A stretch of DNA of 64,000 bases, taken from an uncultured Tessaracoccus sp. GTDB lineage: Bacteria; Actinomycetota; Actinomycetes; Propionibacteriales; Propionibacteriaceae. Shown here in pieces: positions 49,178 through 58,086 of this stretch. The position numbers and the translations under genes are program-made. The notes under the pieces are model-generated. The model had not been told where the DNA came from. It saw nothing but the letters and a program-made list of their open reading frames with translations, and did not search any database. The DNA lies in the NCBI RefSeq assembly GCF_947255005.1, contig NZ_CAMYFI010000007.1:1-64000 (forward strand). The letters run 5' to 3'. How positions within the stretch are numbered: the stretch's first letter is position 1; each line of letters begins with the position of its first letter.

Positions 49178-50431
49178 TTGAAGCGGAATACCAACCTGCG
49201 GGTATGGACACCGCTACTCCTCGTCGCCGTGTTCTTTCTCACTCGCTGTGTGACGTACATGCTGTGGCTCCGTCCCGACGTGAACTTCGTAGCCAACGAC
49301 GTTTCCTACTACGGCTTTCACCTCGACAGACTCGAACGCGGCGAGCCCGATGTCATGCAGGAGTACCCGCCACCGGCGGTGTGGATGCTGCATTTCCTCT
49401 ACCGGCTAGGTGGAGGCTGGCAATCCTGGTTCCCCATCTTCGCGGGTTTCATGATGCTCCTCGACGCGCTCGTCGCGTTCTGCTTCTACCGAGCCCGCGG
49501 CGCACGAGCGGCGCTGTGTTGGGTGCTGTTCACGGCCGCCAACGGCGCCATCGTTTGGTTCCGATTTGATCTCATTCCGACCGCGCTCGTCGCCATTGCC
49601 TGCCTGCTTCTCACGACCAGACCATGGTGGTCCGGTGCATTCGTTGGCATGGGTGCTGCCATCAAGTTCTGGCCTGCTCTCCTCATCCTCCCCATGCTCG
49701 CGCCCAACCCTCGCGAGGGCGCGGGGCCTCGTCGGCTATTGGGCTTCCTCCTCGCGGGAGGCGGGCTCGGCGTGGTGTCGCTGCTTATCGAGGGCTGGCG
49801 TCGCAATACCGCTCCGCTCAGTTGGCAACGCGAACGTGGACTGCAAATCGAATCGGTCCCCGCCACCCCCATCATGGCGCTGCGGACATTCACGGATTCA
49901 CCACATTGGAAGCTGGAATTGTCCCAGTACAACGCTATCGAGCTGTTTGGTCCAGGCGTTGGTGGCATGTTGATCGTGGCGTCGGTGTGCTCCGCGCTGG
50001 CTGCCCTCTTAGCTGTCTATCTCGCAGTCCGCCTCGTCCGACGACGCGCAGGCGCCACGGCAATCCTGCTCGCGATCCTCACCGTCGTGCTCGCCACCAT
50101 CGTCGCAAACAAGACGCTCTCGCCTCAGTACATTCTGTGGCTGGGCGGGCCAATGGCTGCCCTCGTCGGGCACAACCTGAGCGCGTGGCTGCGTCCGCAC
50201 GTCCAGGTGTTGGCGACGGCGCTCGTCATCGTCGGCGTGTTGACGCAGATCACCTATCCCTGGGCGACGATGGGAATCATGGCGTTACCACTTGGGTCCG
50301 GCCCTGAGACATCCGTGCTCGTGCTGCGCAATCTGCTGCTCATCGTGATGCTCTGCCATGCTGCATGGTTGACGCTAAAAACATCGCCGCGACGTGTCCC
50401 CCACAAAGGCAAACAATTGGCTAAGCTTTGA
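49178..50431 (+). CDS. GT87-type (DUF2029) polyprenyl-sugar membrane glycosyltransferase
   Basis: About 417 residues, ten or more helices. GT-C-like features: an acidic first loop with VSYYGFHLDRLERGEPDVMQ, then EYPPPAVW, as in alpha-mannosyltransferases of the GT87 family, and KFWPALLILPML. Likely uses a polyprenyl-phosphate sugar donor outside the membrane; the acceptor is unknown. TTG 49178 is preferred since AGGAG lies 5 nt before it; GTG 49160 or 49172 are alternatives. Follows tRNA-Arg. Confidence 0.82.
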   Translation: MKRNTNLRVWTPLLLVAVFFLTRCVTYMLWLRPDVNFVANDVSYYGFHLDRLERGEPDVMQEYPPPAVWMLHFLYRLGGGWQSWFPIFAGFMMLLDALVAFCFYRARGARAALCWVLFTAANGAIVWFRFDLIPTALVAIACLLLTTRPWWSGAFVGMGAAIKFWPALLILPMLAPNPREGAGPRRLLGFLLAGGGLGVVSLLIEGWRRNTAPLSWQRERGLQIESVPATPIMALRTFTDSPHWKLELSQYNAIELFGPGVGGMLIVASVCSALAALLAVYLAVRLVRRRAGATAILLAILTVVLATIVANKTLSPQYILWLGGPMAALVGHNLSAWLRPHVQVLATALVIVGVLTQITYPWATMGIMALPLGSGPETSVLVLRNLLLIVMLCHAAWLTLKTSPRRVPHKGKQLAKL

Positions 50432-50496
50432 TGTGCAGCCGCAGAAGTCTGCGGGAAACAACACACGAGAGGGACGTGGCCAAGCCACACGCACAG

Positions 50497-53400
50497 ATGT
50501 CTACAGCTCAGCCCAACGACGAATTCGGTGCCAACGCGTGGTTGATTGACGAGATGCGGGATGCCTACGAGCGCGACCCGGAATCCGTCGATGCCTCCTG
50601 GCAGGCTTACTTTGCAAAGGAGCGAGGGGGCCAGCCTGCGCCACATCAACCAGCCGCCGGCAGCACACAGTCGAAGCCGCAACCCACGCCGTCGCCCAAC
50701 AAGAAGGCCAAGCCCACCGCCGATGGCGCGAAACCCAAGCCTTCCACTGCTGGCACCACGGGCAGGACGAACACCTCCGGCGATCACCCGACGCCTCCGA
50801 GCGCCAACGCGCCTGCGACGGAGCAGGTGAAGACCACGAAGGAATCACCGGCTCAGCCCGGCAGCGGCGCCGGCCTGTCGGCGAACGCTCCAAGCCCCGC
50901 TATTCGGCCAAAGGTTGAGGCCAAGGATCCCTCATACACCGTGCTTCGCGGCGCGCCCATGCGCACGGCGAAGAACATGGAAGCGTCGCTCACGATGCCG
51001 ACAGCGACCTCGGTGCGCTCCGTGCCGATGAAACTGGTGATCGACCAGCGCACCACCATCAATAACTTCCTGAAGAGCACGAAGGGCGGCAAGGTCTCCT
51101 TCACCCACATCATCGCCTACGCGATGATTCAGGCCATCAAGGCCGTGCCCGCCATGAACAATGGGTACGACGTCGTTGACGGCAAACCGAACCTCGTTAC
51201 GAACCCGTCGATCAACCTCGGTATCGCCATCGACGTCAAGAAGGGCGACAAACGCCAGCTGCTTGTTCCCAACGTAAAGGGTTGTGAGGAACTGAACTTC
51301 GCGCAGTTCTGGTCGGCGTACGAAGAAATCGTAGCGAAGGCTCGCAACAACGAGCTCACCGTCGACGACTTCGCGAAGACGACCGCCACCATCACCAATC
51401 CCGGCGGGATCGGGACGAACCACTCCGTGCCGCGCCTCATGAATGGGCAGGGGCTTATTCTCGGTGTTGGCAGTATCGACTACCCGGCAGAGTTCCAGGG
51501 CATGTCCAGCTCCCGCATCTTGGAGCTTGGTGTCTCGAAGATGACCACGCTCACTTCCACCTACGATCACCGGATCATTCAGGGTGCCGAGTCTGGCGAA
51601 TTCCTGAAGGTGCTCCACGAGCTCCTGCTGGGAAATAACGGCTTCTACGACGAGATCTTCGAGGCGCTGCGTATCCCCTACGAGCCGCTGCGTTGGGCTG
51701 CGGACGTGTCCGCGCATCGCCCGGATCAGGTGTCGAAGCAGGCTCGCGTCATCGAACTCATCAACGCCTACCGCGCGTTCGGGCACCTGGTGGCAGACAC
51801 CGATCCGCTCGAATACCGTGCCCGCAGCAACGAGCAGCTCAGCCTGGAAGCCCACGGGCTCACCATCTGGGACTTGGATCGCGAGTTCCCCATCGGCACG
51901 CTCGGTGGCGAGCCGCGTCGCTACATGACGCTGCGCGACATTCTGGCGACGTTGCAGGATTCCTACTGCCGCACGCTCGCCGTCGAATACATGCACATTG
52001 CCGATAACGAGCAGCGCACCTGGTTCCAGTCTCGCCTTGAGCGGGCACGTTCTCCGCTCTCTCACGAAGAGCACATGCACGCCCTTGACAAGCTCAATGA
52101 GGCAGAGATCTTCGAAACGTTCCTCCAGACGAAGTTCGTCGGCCAGAAGCGTTTCTCGCTAGAAGGCGGCGAATCACTCATCGTGCTGCTCGACGAAGTG
52201 GCCCAACGCGCCGCGAATGACTCACTCGACGAGGTGTGCATCGGCATGCCGCACCGCGGACGCCTCAACGTGCTGGCCAACATCGTCGGCAAGAAGTACG
52301 GGCAGATTTTCCGCGAATTCGACGGTGTGGCCGACACCAAGGGCACCGGCGATGTGAAGTACCACCTCGGCAACGAAGGTGTGTTCGTAGCCCCCAACGG
52401 GAAGTCGATCAAGGCCTCGGTGGCGGCGAACCCGTCACATCTCGAGGCTGTGAACCCCGTCCTCATGGGTATCACTCGCGCGAAGCAGGACGTGCTCGGC
52501 GGTGACGATTTCCCCGTGCTGCCCATCCTTTTGCACGGCGATGCATCGTTCTCTGGGCAGGGTGTCGTCTTTGAGACGCTCCAGATGAGCCAGCTGCGCG
52601 CCTACAAGGTGGGCGGCACCATCCACGTGGTGGTGAACAACCAAGTCGGGTTCACCACCTCCCCGGTCGAGTCCCGGTCTGCCACCTACTGCACCGACGT
52701 CGCCAAGGCCATCGGGGCTCCGGTACTGCACGTCAACGGCGACGATCCAGACGCCTGCATCCGTGCCGCACGCATCGCGTTCGAGTACCGGCAGGCGTTC
52801 CACAAGGATGTCGTCATCGACCTCGTCTGCTACCGCCGTCGCGGGCACAACGAGGGCGATGATCCGAGCTTCACGCAGCCGAGGATGTACGACCTCATCG
52901 AGCAGAAACGCTCCACCAGGCGGCTCTACACCGAGTCGCTGATCGGACGCGGCGATATTTCGATGAGCGACGCCGAGGACGTCATGAACCGTTTCCGCGA
53001 ACGGCTCGAGGGTGTGTTCAAGGAGATGCGGGAGAACCAGGGCGAGGTGGACGAGGAGTACCGCAAGGTGCCCTACTACCCCACCAAGCCCGACCAGCGT
53101 CTCACCGAGATCACGCCCGACTCGGTGCGCCGCATCGCCGAAGCGCACCGCACGTTCCCGGAAGGGTTCCAGGTGCACAAGAAGGTGCTCCCCCAGATGG
53201 AGCGTCGTGCGAAGTCGATCCTCGAAGGGCCCATCGACTGGGCTACCGCAGAGATGCTCGCCTTCGGGTCGCTCATGATGGAGGGGCGCCCAGTGCGCAT
53301 GTCCGGGCAGGACACCCGTCGCGGCACCTTCTCGCAGCGATTCGCCGCCGTCGTTGACCGCGTCACCAATGAGGCGTACGTGCCCATGAAGCACCTCACC

Positions 53401-54279
53401 GACGATCAGGCACCGTTCGAGATCTACGACTCCCTTCTGTCTGAGTACGCGGTGATGGGCTTCGAATACGGTTATTCGGTGGCTCGCCCCGACGCACTTG
53501 TGCTGTGGGAGGCCCAGTTCGGTGATTTCGCCAACGGCGCGCAGATTATCGCCGACGAGTTCATCTCCTCCGCCGATGCGAAGTGGAGTCAGAAGTCGGG
53601 CGTCGTGCTGCTGCTACCGCACGGCTACGAAGGCCAGGGCCCCGACCACAGCTCAGCGCGCATCGAGCGGTGGCTGCAGTTGTGCGCCGAGGATGCGCTG
53701 GCGGTGTGCCAGCCGTCCACCCCAGCGAGCCACTTCCATTTGCTGCGCAACCACGCGTACGTGAACTACCATCGCCCGCTGGTCATCGCCACGCCGAAAT
53801 CCATGCTGCGCAACAAGCTGGCCACCTCACAGCCCGACGAGTTCACATCGGGCAGGTGGCATCCCGCGCTCGACGATCCGTCGATCACGGATGCAGGCAA
53901 GGTGGAACGCGTGCTGCTGTGCTCGGGCAAGATCCGCTGGGATCTCGTCAAGGCTCGTGAGAAGCAGGGCTTGGAGGGCAAGGTGGCCATCATCAGTCTC
54001 GAACGCCTCTACCCACTTCCTGATGAGGATCTCGCCAAGATTCTGCAGCGATACGCACACGTCACCGACATCCGTTTCGTGCAGGATGAGCCCGAAAACC
54101 AGGGAGCTTGGCCGTTCATGGCCCTGCATTTGGTGGGTGCGCTGCGTAAGCACCTGCCCGATCAGGAGATCACGCTCAACCCAATCACTCGGCCGTGGTC
54201 GTCGGCGCCTTCCGTCGGTTCAGTGAAGCGGCACTTGGAGGAAGAGGCGGAACTCATGCGCCGCGCGATGGAGGTATGA
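50497..54279 (+). CDS. kgd: multifunctional 2-oxoglutarate metabolism enzyme Kgd
   Basis: Actinobacterial 2-oxoglutarate decarboxylase/dehydrogenase component of the TCA cycle, with E1 and E2-like activities. 1260 residues: N-terminal segment (FGANAWLIDEMRDAYERDPE), a Pro/Ala/Thr-rich linker (about 45-130), a succinyltransferase-like domain with His358 in TYDHRIIQGAESG, and a ThDP E1 domain with CIGMPHRGRLNVLANIVGK, HGDASFSGQGVVFETLQMS and DLVCYRRRGHNEGDDPSFTQ. No lipoyl domain is seen, as in Kgd. ATG 50497 is chosen by homologue-like N-terminus; GTG 50476 is possible. Confidence 0.95.
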   Translation: MSTAQPNDEFGANAWLIDEMRDAYERDPESVDASWQAYFAKERGGQPAPHQPAAGSTQSKPQPTPSPNKKAKPTADGAKPKPSTAGTTGRTNTSGDHPTPPSANAPATEQVKTTKESPAQPGSGAGLSANAPSPAIRPKVEAKDPSYTVLRGAPMRTAKNMEASLTMPTATSVRSVPMKLVIDQRTTINNFLKSTKGGKVSFTHIIAYAMIQAIKAVPAMNNGYDVVDGKPNLVTNPSINLGIAIDVKKGDKRQLLVPNVKGCEELNFAQFWSAYEEIVAKARNNELTVDDFAKTTATITNPGGIGTNHSVPRLMNGQGLILGVGSIDYPAEFQGMSSSRILELGVSKMTTLTSTYDHRIIQGAESGEFLKVLHELLLGNNGFYDEIFEALRIPYEPLRWAADVSAHRPDQVSKQARVIELINAYRAFGHLVADTDPLEYRARSNEQLSLEAHGLTIWDLDREFPIGTLGGEPRRYMTLRDILATLQDSYCRTLAVEYMHIADNEQRTWFQSRLERARSPLSHEEHMHALDKLNEAEIFETFLQTKFVGQKRFSLEGGESLIVLLDEVAQRAANDSLDEVCIGMPHRGRLNVLANIVGKKYGQIFREFDGVADTKGTGDVKYHLGNEGVFVAPNGKSIKASVAANPSHLEAVNPVLMGITRAKQDVLGGDDFPVLPILLHGDASFSGQGVVFETLQMSQLRAYKVGGTIHVVVNNQVGFTTSPVESRSATYCTDVAKAIGAPVLHVNGDDPDACIRAARIAFEYRQAFHKDVVIDLVCYRRRGHNEGDDPSFTQPRMYDLIEQKRSTRRLYTESLIGRGDISMSDAEDVMNRFRERLEGVFKEMRENQGEVDEEYRKVPYYPTKPDQRLTEITPDSVRRIAEAHRTFPEGFQVHKKVLPQMERRAKSILEGPIDWATAEMLAFGSLMMEGRPVRMSGQDTRRGTFSQRFAAVVDRVTNEAYVPMKHLTDDQAPFEIYDSLLSEYAVMGFEYGYSVARPDALVLWEAQFGDFANGAQIIADEFISSADAKWSQKSGVVLLLPHGYEGQGPDHSSARIERWLQLCAEDALAVCQPSTPASHFHLLRNHAYVNYHRPLVIATPKSMLRNKLATSQPDEFTSGRWHPALDDPSITDAGKVERVLLCSGKIRWDLVKAREKQGLEGKVAIISLERLYPLPDEDLAKILQRYAHVTDIRFVQDEPENQGAWPFMALHLVGALRKHLPDQEITLNPITRPWSSAPSVGSVKRHLEEEAELMRRAMEV

Positions 54280-54280
54280 G

Positions 54281-54457
54281 TTGTACTTCACTGACCGAGG
54301 GTTAGAAGAGCTCGTCGACCGTCGAGGCGATGAACAGGTCTCATTCGAGTGGCTCGCGGAGCACTTGCGAACGTTCGTTGACCTCAATCCTGAGTTCGAG
54401 ACACCGATCGAGCGCCTCGCGTCCTGGCTTGCCAGATTGGATGATGACGACGAGTAA
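54281..54457 (+). CDS. DUF6104 family protein downstream of kgd
   Basis: 58 residues; TTG start at 54281 preceded by GGAGG with 6-nt spacing, itself at the end of kgd. It reads (M)YFTDRGLEELVDRRGDEQV, then FEWLAEHLRTFVDLNPEFE and ends in a string of acidic residues. It matches the short DUF6104 proteins commonly encoded right after kgd in actinobacteria. Function unknown; co-translation suggests a link to Kgd. The gene is easily missed because of its TTG start and size. Confidence 0.85.
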   Translation: MYFTDRGLEELVDRRGDEQVSFEWLAEHLRTFVDLNPEFETPIERLASWLARLDDDDE

Positions 54458-54468
54458 CCGCCACTGAG

Positions 54469-54879
54469 CTAGTTGCCCTGCGGTGAACGCTGCAGGGCAA
54501 CTCTCGTCTTCGGGAGCATCGAGAACACGCCCGTGGCGATGGCGAACACCAGCCATGACAGCGCAAGCCACCACTGACCTGCCGACTCGGTCTGCAGAAA
54601 CGACGCGGCGGTGCAGGCATTAAGCAATGACACGGCGACGAGCAGGCCCCACGCCAATGGCTGTCGCGCCCACGCTAGCCAGGCTACGCCCGCGATAATG
54701 AGCCCGTAGATGAGAAGCACGATGCCGACGCTCAACCCCAGCGTTTGCGTGTGCGACACCACCGCCCACACACCGGCACCGACGATGATGGCGGCGGTGA
54801 GGGTGGTCATAACGACTGCAGCACCGTACGACCACGGGCTGAAGCGTGCGCGCAAAGGTTCAGGCATGGCCACAAGCAT
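54469..54879 (-). CDS. four-helix membrane protein, unknown function
   Basis: 136 residues, four helices (VVMTTLTAAIIVGAGVWAVV; LGLSVGIVLLIYGLIIAGVA; LAWGLLVAVSLLNACTAASF; WLALSWLVFAIATGVFSML), with a basic N-terminus (MPEPLRARFSPW). No family recognised. ATG 54879 with AGAGG 8 nt upstream; ATG 54867 is the alternative. The last 11 codons overlap a terminator hairpin (54471-54502) shared with the convergent kgd transcript. Confidence 0.75.
   Translation of the reverse strand: MLVAMPEPLRARFSPWSYGAAVVMTTLTAAIIVGAGVWAVVSHTQTLGLSVGIVLLIYGLIIAGVAWLAWARQPLAWGLLVAVSLLNACTAASFLQTESAGQWWLALSWLVFAIATGVFSMLPKTRVALQRSPQGN
54471..54502. terminator. terminator hairpin overlapping the end of a coding sequence
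   Basis: AGTTGCCCTGC (54471-54481) is perfectly inverted at 54492-54502 around a 10-nt loop, 13 nt past the DUF6104 stop. It lies within the last codons (VALQRSPQGN) of the convergent membrane-protein gene, so it probably ends both transcripts. Confidence 0.7.
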
Positions 54880-55111
54880 TCCGCATTCCTCTACTTCCTG
54901 CCACAGCCCGACCAGAAAACCCTATGCCAACGGCCTGCTCGCTTGTATGCTGGTAGCCACAAACCGTACGCGCGCCGTTGCCATGGCTGGTCGGCGCACA
55001 CAATCTCAAACAATCACCCATTGAGTAGGTAAAAGGTCTTGTCCCACGGAGTGTTCCGGGGTATCTTTCAATGGTTTGGTTGTCGAAGCGACGTTGGAAG
55101 GAGCGTGTTGG

Positions 55112-55363
55112 ATGGACTGGCGTCACAAGGCTGCGTGCCTGACTGAGGATCCCGAGCTCTTCTTCCCGGTCGGCAACACTGGCCCTGCTTTGGCTCAAGT
55201 CGAAGAGGCGAAGAAAATCTGCCATAAGTGCGAAGTCATGGACCAGTGCCTCGCCTGGGCACTCGAAGCCGGCCAAGATCATGGCGTCTGGGGCGGCATG
55301 AGCGAGGATGAACGACGGGCCATCAAGCGCCGCAACGCCCGCACCCGCTTACGCAACAGCTGA
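55112..55363 (+). CDS. whiB1: WhiB1-type iron-sulfur transcriptional regulator
   Basis: 83 residues. Four [4Fe-4S]-binding cysteines at 9, 37, 40 and 46 (AACL; CHKCEVMDQC), the exact WhiB1 spacing, plus the GVWGGM turn that contacts the sigma factor and a basic DNA-binding tail (RRAIKRRNARTRLRNS). ATG 55112 with GGAAGGAG upstream. Adjacent to the pdtaS-type kinase as in mycobacteria (Rv3219/Rv3220c). WhiB1 is nitric-oxide sensitive and essential there; here that is inferred. Confidence 0.95.
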   Translation: MDWRHKAACLTEDPELFFPVGNTGPALAQVEEAKKICHKCEVMDQCLAWALEAGQDHGVWGGMSEDERRAIKRRNARTRLRNS

Positions 55364-55369
55364 CCGTCG

Positions 55370-56833
55370 CTAGCCCTTACCTTTACCCTTGGCGCGCATC
55401 TGCGCCACCGGCAGTGCGATGACGGCTTCCGTGCCGCGCGCGTCGGTGCGGTTACGCAGTTCGAACGTTCCGGATAGATCACCGATGAGGGTCTGGATGA
55501 TCGACAAGCCCAGGCTGCGCTGATTCCCCACCGTGAAACCCTCCGGTAGCCCGGCCCCGTCGTCGCGAATGCGGATGTAGAGCGTCTCGTCGGTGCGCTC
55601 GGGTATCACCTGCACCACGCCCGACGAACTGCGCAGACCGTGTTCAATTGCGTTTTGGCACAGCTCCGTCACCACCATCGACATCGACGTGGCAACTCCG
55701 GCTGGAATGACTCCAAAGGATCCGATTCGTTCGGCCTTGACCGTGCCCGAGGCGGCGGCCAGGTCTCCAACCATGTCGAGAATCTTGTCGCAAATCTCAT
55801 CGAATTCCACGTCCTCGGTGAGCGACTGGCTGAGTGTCTCGTGCACGACGGCGATAGAGCTCACGCGACGCATCGCATCACGCAGCGCCTCCTTGCCTTC
55901 TGGCGATTTCAGGCGCCTCGATTGCATCCGAAGCAGCGCCGCAACCGTCTGGAGGTTGTTCTTCACGCGGTGATGGATCTCACGGATTGTGGCATCTTTC
56001 GTGACCAGCATGCGGTCGCGACGTCGCAAATCAGTGGTGTCACGGCAGAGCACCAACATTCCGGCAGATCGTCGCTCCCGCCACAGCGGCATGAGCAAGA
56101 AACGCATGGACGCGTTGTCCCGGCTGAGCTCAAATTCTAAGCTCAGCGTGCCGTCCAGGTCCCCCTGCACCGTCTGTCCCACGCCTTCGACGCCCTCACG
56201 CAGCCCACTGGTGAGCTCGCGGAATGTTTCGCCCTCGATATCCCCCGCTGCACCCAGCCGCCGAAAGCCGGTTACCGCGTTCGGACTGGCGTAGGTGATG
56301 ATGCCGTCGGGCTGCACGCGCAACAGGCCGTCGGCCACCTTCGGCGCAAGGGCCTTGTCAGCAGGCTGCAGCAGGGGGAACTCTCCACGCACGAGCATGT
56401 GGGCGAGCACGTCAGCAATCTCGAGCGAGTTTTCTTCCAATCCTCCGGTGACGCGCACGCCCATCTGGTTGGTGTGACGTTCGACGACGGCGATCACCTG
56501 CTCGCGTCGAAACACGGGGATGGCCCAGACATCGACGGGGATTCCCGCGCCGAGTGCGTTGTCGGTAGTCTCCACGATGTCGTGGGTCATCCACGCACCG
56601 AGAACGGGGTGGTCTGCCTCGTCGAAGGAGATGCGTTCTCCGATGATGTCGTGTTCGATTGCCGTGGGTCCTGTGACGGGGCGCACTTGGTTGGTGCACA
56701 GGAACTCGGAGCCCTCCTCATCAATGGGCCGCCACAGCACCAAGTCGGAGAAACTCAGGTCAGCCAGCACGTGCCACTGATCGACGAAGGCGTCCAACCA
56801 TTCGGAATCTGTGAGGAGATCAGCATCAAGCAT
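55370..56833 (-). CDS. pdtaS: PdtaS-type sensor histidine kinase
   Basis: 487 residues: N-terminal GAF-like domain (about 20-150), PAS-like domain (about 165-265; DGIITYASPNAVTGFRRLG), then a HisKA_2/HWE-like kinase with EIHHRVKNNLQTVAALLRMQ (His287/288) and a HATPase (TELCQNAIEHGL; IRDDGAGLPEGF; SLGLSIIQTLI). No membrane helix, so cytoplasmic. The partner is expected to be the ANTAR RNA-binding regulator PdtaR, not in this window. The GTP/c-di-GMP or metal signal seen in mycobacteria is not deducible here. ATG 56833. Confidence 0.92.
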   Translation of the reverse strand: MLDADLLTDSEWLDAFVDQWHVLADLSFSDLVLWRPIDEEGSEFLCTNQVRPVTGPTAIEHDIIGERISFDEADHPVLGAWMTHDIVETTDNALGAGIPVDVWAIPVFRREQVIAVVERHTNQMGVRVTGGLEENSLEIADVLAHMLVRGEFPLLQPADKALAPKVADGLLRVQPDGIITYASPNAVTGFRRLGAAGDIEGETFRELTSGLREGVEGVGQTVQGDLDGTLSLEFELSRDNASMRFLLMPLWRERRSAGMLVLCRDTTDLRRRDRMLVTKDATIREIHHRVKNNLQTVAALLRMQSRRLKSPEGKEALRDAMRRVSSIAVVHETLSQSLTEDVEFDEICDKILDMVGDLAAASGTVKAERIGSFGVIPAGVATSMSMVVTELCQNAIEHGLRSSSGVVQVIPERTDETLYIRIRDDGAGLPEGFTVGNQRSLGLSIIQTLIGDLSGTFELRNRTDARGTEAVIALPVAQMRAKGKGKG

Positions 56834-56886
56834 GGTCCCAACTGTGCCACAATGGACTGCTGCAACATCAAGCAAGGAGTACCAGC

Positions 56887-56961
56887 ATGGGTAAGAGAGG
56901 TCGTAAGCGCCGCGCGCGTCGTAAGAACCAAGCCAACCACGGCAAGCGTCCCAACGCCTGA
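56887..56961 (+). CDS. 50S ribosomal protein bL37 (24 residues)
   Basis: 24 codons from ATG 56887, with CAAGGAG 7 nt upstream. It begins MGKRGRKRRARRKNQ and ends NHGKRPNA. The strongly basic sequence matches the very short actinobacterial large-subunit protein bL37. It is divergent from pdtaS with a 53-bp spacer and is followed 7 nt later by a strong terminator, so it is a stand-alone transcript. Missed by normal length limits. Confidence 0.88.
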   Translation: MGKRGRKRRARRKNQANHGKRPNA

Positions 56962-56968
56962 CGTGACG

Positions 56969-56998
56969 AAAGCCCCCGCCAGCACGGTGGGGGCTTTT
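56969..56998. terminator. strong Rho-independent terminator between bL37 and rsrA
   Basis: AAAGCCCCC (56969-56977) and GGGGGCTTT (56989-56997), 11-nt loop, followed by a further T and AGC. A-run on one side and T-run on the other make it a good bidirectional terminator for the convergent bL37 and sigH-rsrA transcripts. Confidence 0.9.
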
Positions 56999-57024
56999 AG
57001 CTTCTCGGCGCCGGTGCGTGAGCG

Positions 57025-57282
57025 CTACCTGCGTGTAATGCGCAGCGACCGCACCCGGATGGTCAACGACTCGGGCGCCTTCGTCGCTGTCGATCGCCGG
57101 ATCATCTCGTTGATGGTGCTTTCTATCTCGAACTTTTCCATACATCGCTCACAGGCGTGCAGGTGGCGGCGGATGGAGTCGGCATCTGCATCGACGAGCT
57201 CGTGGTGCAGGAACGCGTGTACTCGCTCGAGCGCGGCGACACACTCGTCGACTTCATCATGTTCGTGGGAGAAATCACTCAT
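57025..57282 (-). CDS. rsrA: redox-sensitive ZAS anti-sigma factor (RsrA/RshA)
   Basis: 85 residues. Zinc-binding anti-sigma signature: Cys13, His40, Cys44, Cys47 (RRHLHACERCMEKF), the same spacing as RsrA. Binds and inhibits SigH/SigR until oxidation forms a disulfide and releases it. ATG 57282 overlaps the sigma-factor stop by 8 nt, typical of coupled sigma/anti-sigma pairs. A basic tail (RVRSLRITRR) ends the protein. Confidence 0.94.
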   Translation of the reverse strand: MSDFSHEHDEVDECVAALERVHAFLHHELVDADADSIRRHLHACERCMEKFEIESTINEMIRRSTATKAPESLTIRVRSLRITRR

Positions 57283-57871
57283 CGTCGCTTCTCCCCCGCA
57301 TGAACCCATGCTCGGTGGCGTAGTCGGCGAGTGCCTCACGCAACTGTTTACGCCCGCGGTTGATCCTGCTCATGACAGTGCCGATCGGAGTGTCCATGAT
57401 CTCGGCGATTTCCTTGTAGGAGAATCCTTCGACGTCCGCGAGCCACACGGCGATGCGGTATTGCTCCGCCAGGTTGCCGAGCGCATCGGCGACGACGCCG
57501 TCGGGGATCTGGTCGAGAGCTTCCATCTCTGCTGAGCGCAGGCCGCGAGAATCGTGCGACGCGGCGTTGGCGATCTGCCAATCTTCGATGTCGGACGTCC
57601 CGGAGATCTGAGGAGAACGCTGGGCCTTGCGGTAGTGCGAGATGTAGGTATTGGTGAGAATGCGATAGAGCCAGGCCTTGAGATTGGTGCCCGGCTTGAA
57701 TGAGTCTTTCGCGTTGAAGGCCTTGGCGTAGGTTTCCTGCACCACATCTTCGGCATCCGCGGGGTTTTTCGTCATGCCGAGCGCTGTGCCGTAGAGGCGG
57801 TCGATGAGCGCCAAGGCCTCTTCTTCGAAGGAATCGGGGGCCAAAGTGGTGGCCTCGGTGGACGTGTTCAT
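57275..57871 (-). CDS. sigH: ECF sigma factor SigH/SigR (thiol-oxidative stress)
   Basis: 198 residues from ATG 57871. Region 2 (ALIDRLYGTALGMTKNPADA, EDVVQETYAKAF, LKAWLYRILTNTYI) and region 4 (LAEQYRIAVWLADVEGFSYK, EIAEIMDTPIGTVMSRINRG). Expected to drive thioredoxin and mycothiol genes under disulfide stress. The frame continues upstream to ATG 57943, adding 24 residues, which would give a longer isoform similar in idea to sigmaR' of Streptomyces; a SigR-type promoter sits at 57953-57978. Confidence 0.95.
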   Translation of the reverse strand: MNTSTEATTLAPDSFEEEALALIDRLYGTALGMTKNPADAEDVVQETYAKAFNAKDSFKPGTNLKAWLYRILTNTYISHYRKAQRSPQISGTSDIEDWQIANAASHDSRGLRSAEMEALDQIPDGVVADALGNLAEQYRIAVWLADVEGFSYKEIAEIMDTPIGTVMSRINRGRKQLREALADYATEHGFMRGRSDDE

Positions 57872-57952
57872 CACCCCACACAGTAGCGCACACCATACCG
57901 CGAGCTGTCGCGTGTTCCTCGTCGTGGACCTTATACGCCCCATGCCGAATCC

Positions 57953-57978
57953 AACGCAACGAGCACGTGTTCTATTCC
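57953..57978 (-). promoter_or_regulatory. SigH/SigR-type autoregulatory promoter
   Basis: On the minus strand GGAAT (57978-57974), exactly 18 nt, then GTT (57955-57953): the GGAAT-N18-GTT layout known for SigR/SigH promoters. It is directed at sigH-rsrA. The predicted start site falls about 57943-57947, at or next to an in-frame ATG (57943). Confidence 0.75.
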
Positions 57979-58086
57979 GAAGAGCATAGCGTCTTCGGCT
58001 GCCACACTATGCCTCGATTCGCTTCATTGCGTCCGTTGCCACGAAACACGCGCATGAGGCTCTCGGGAGCGGGTAGGCTGACTAAC

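Noticed and set aside
57872..57943. Assigning the longer SigH (222 codons) as the main product
   Set aside because: Length fits family better from 57871; the longer form is kept as a hypothesis in the findings.
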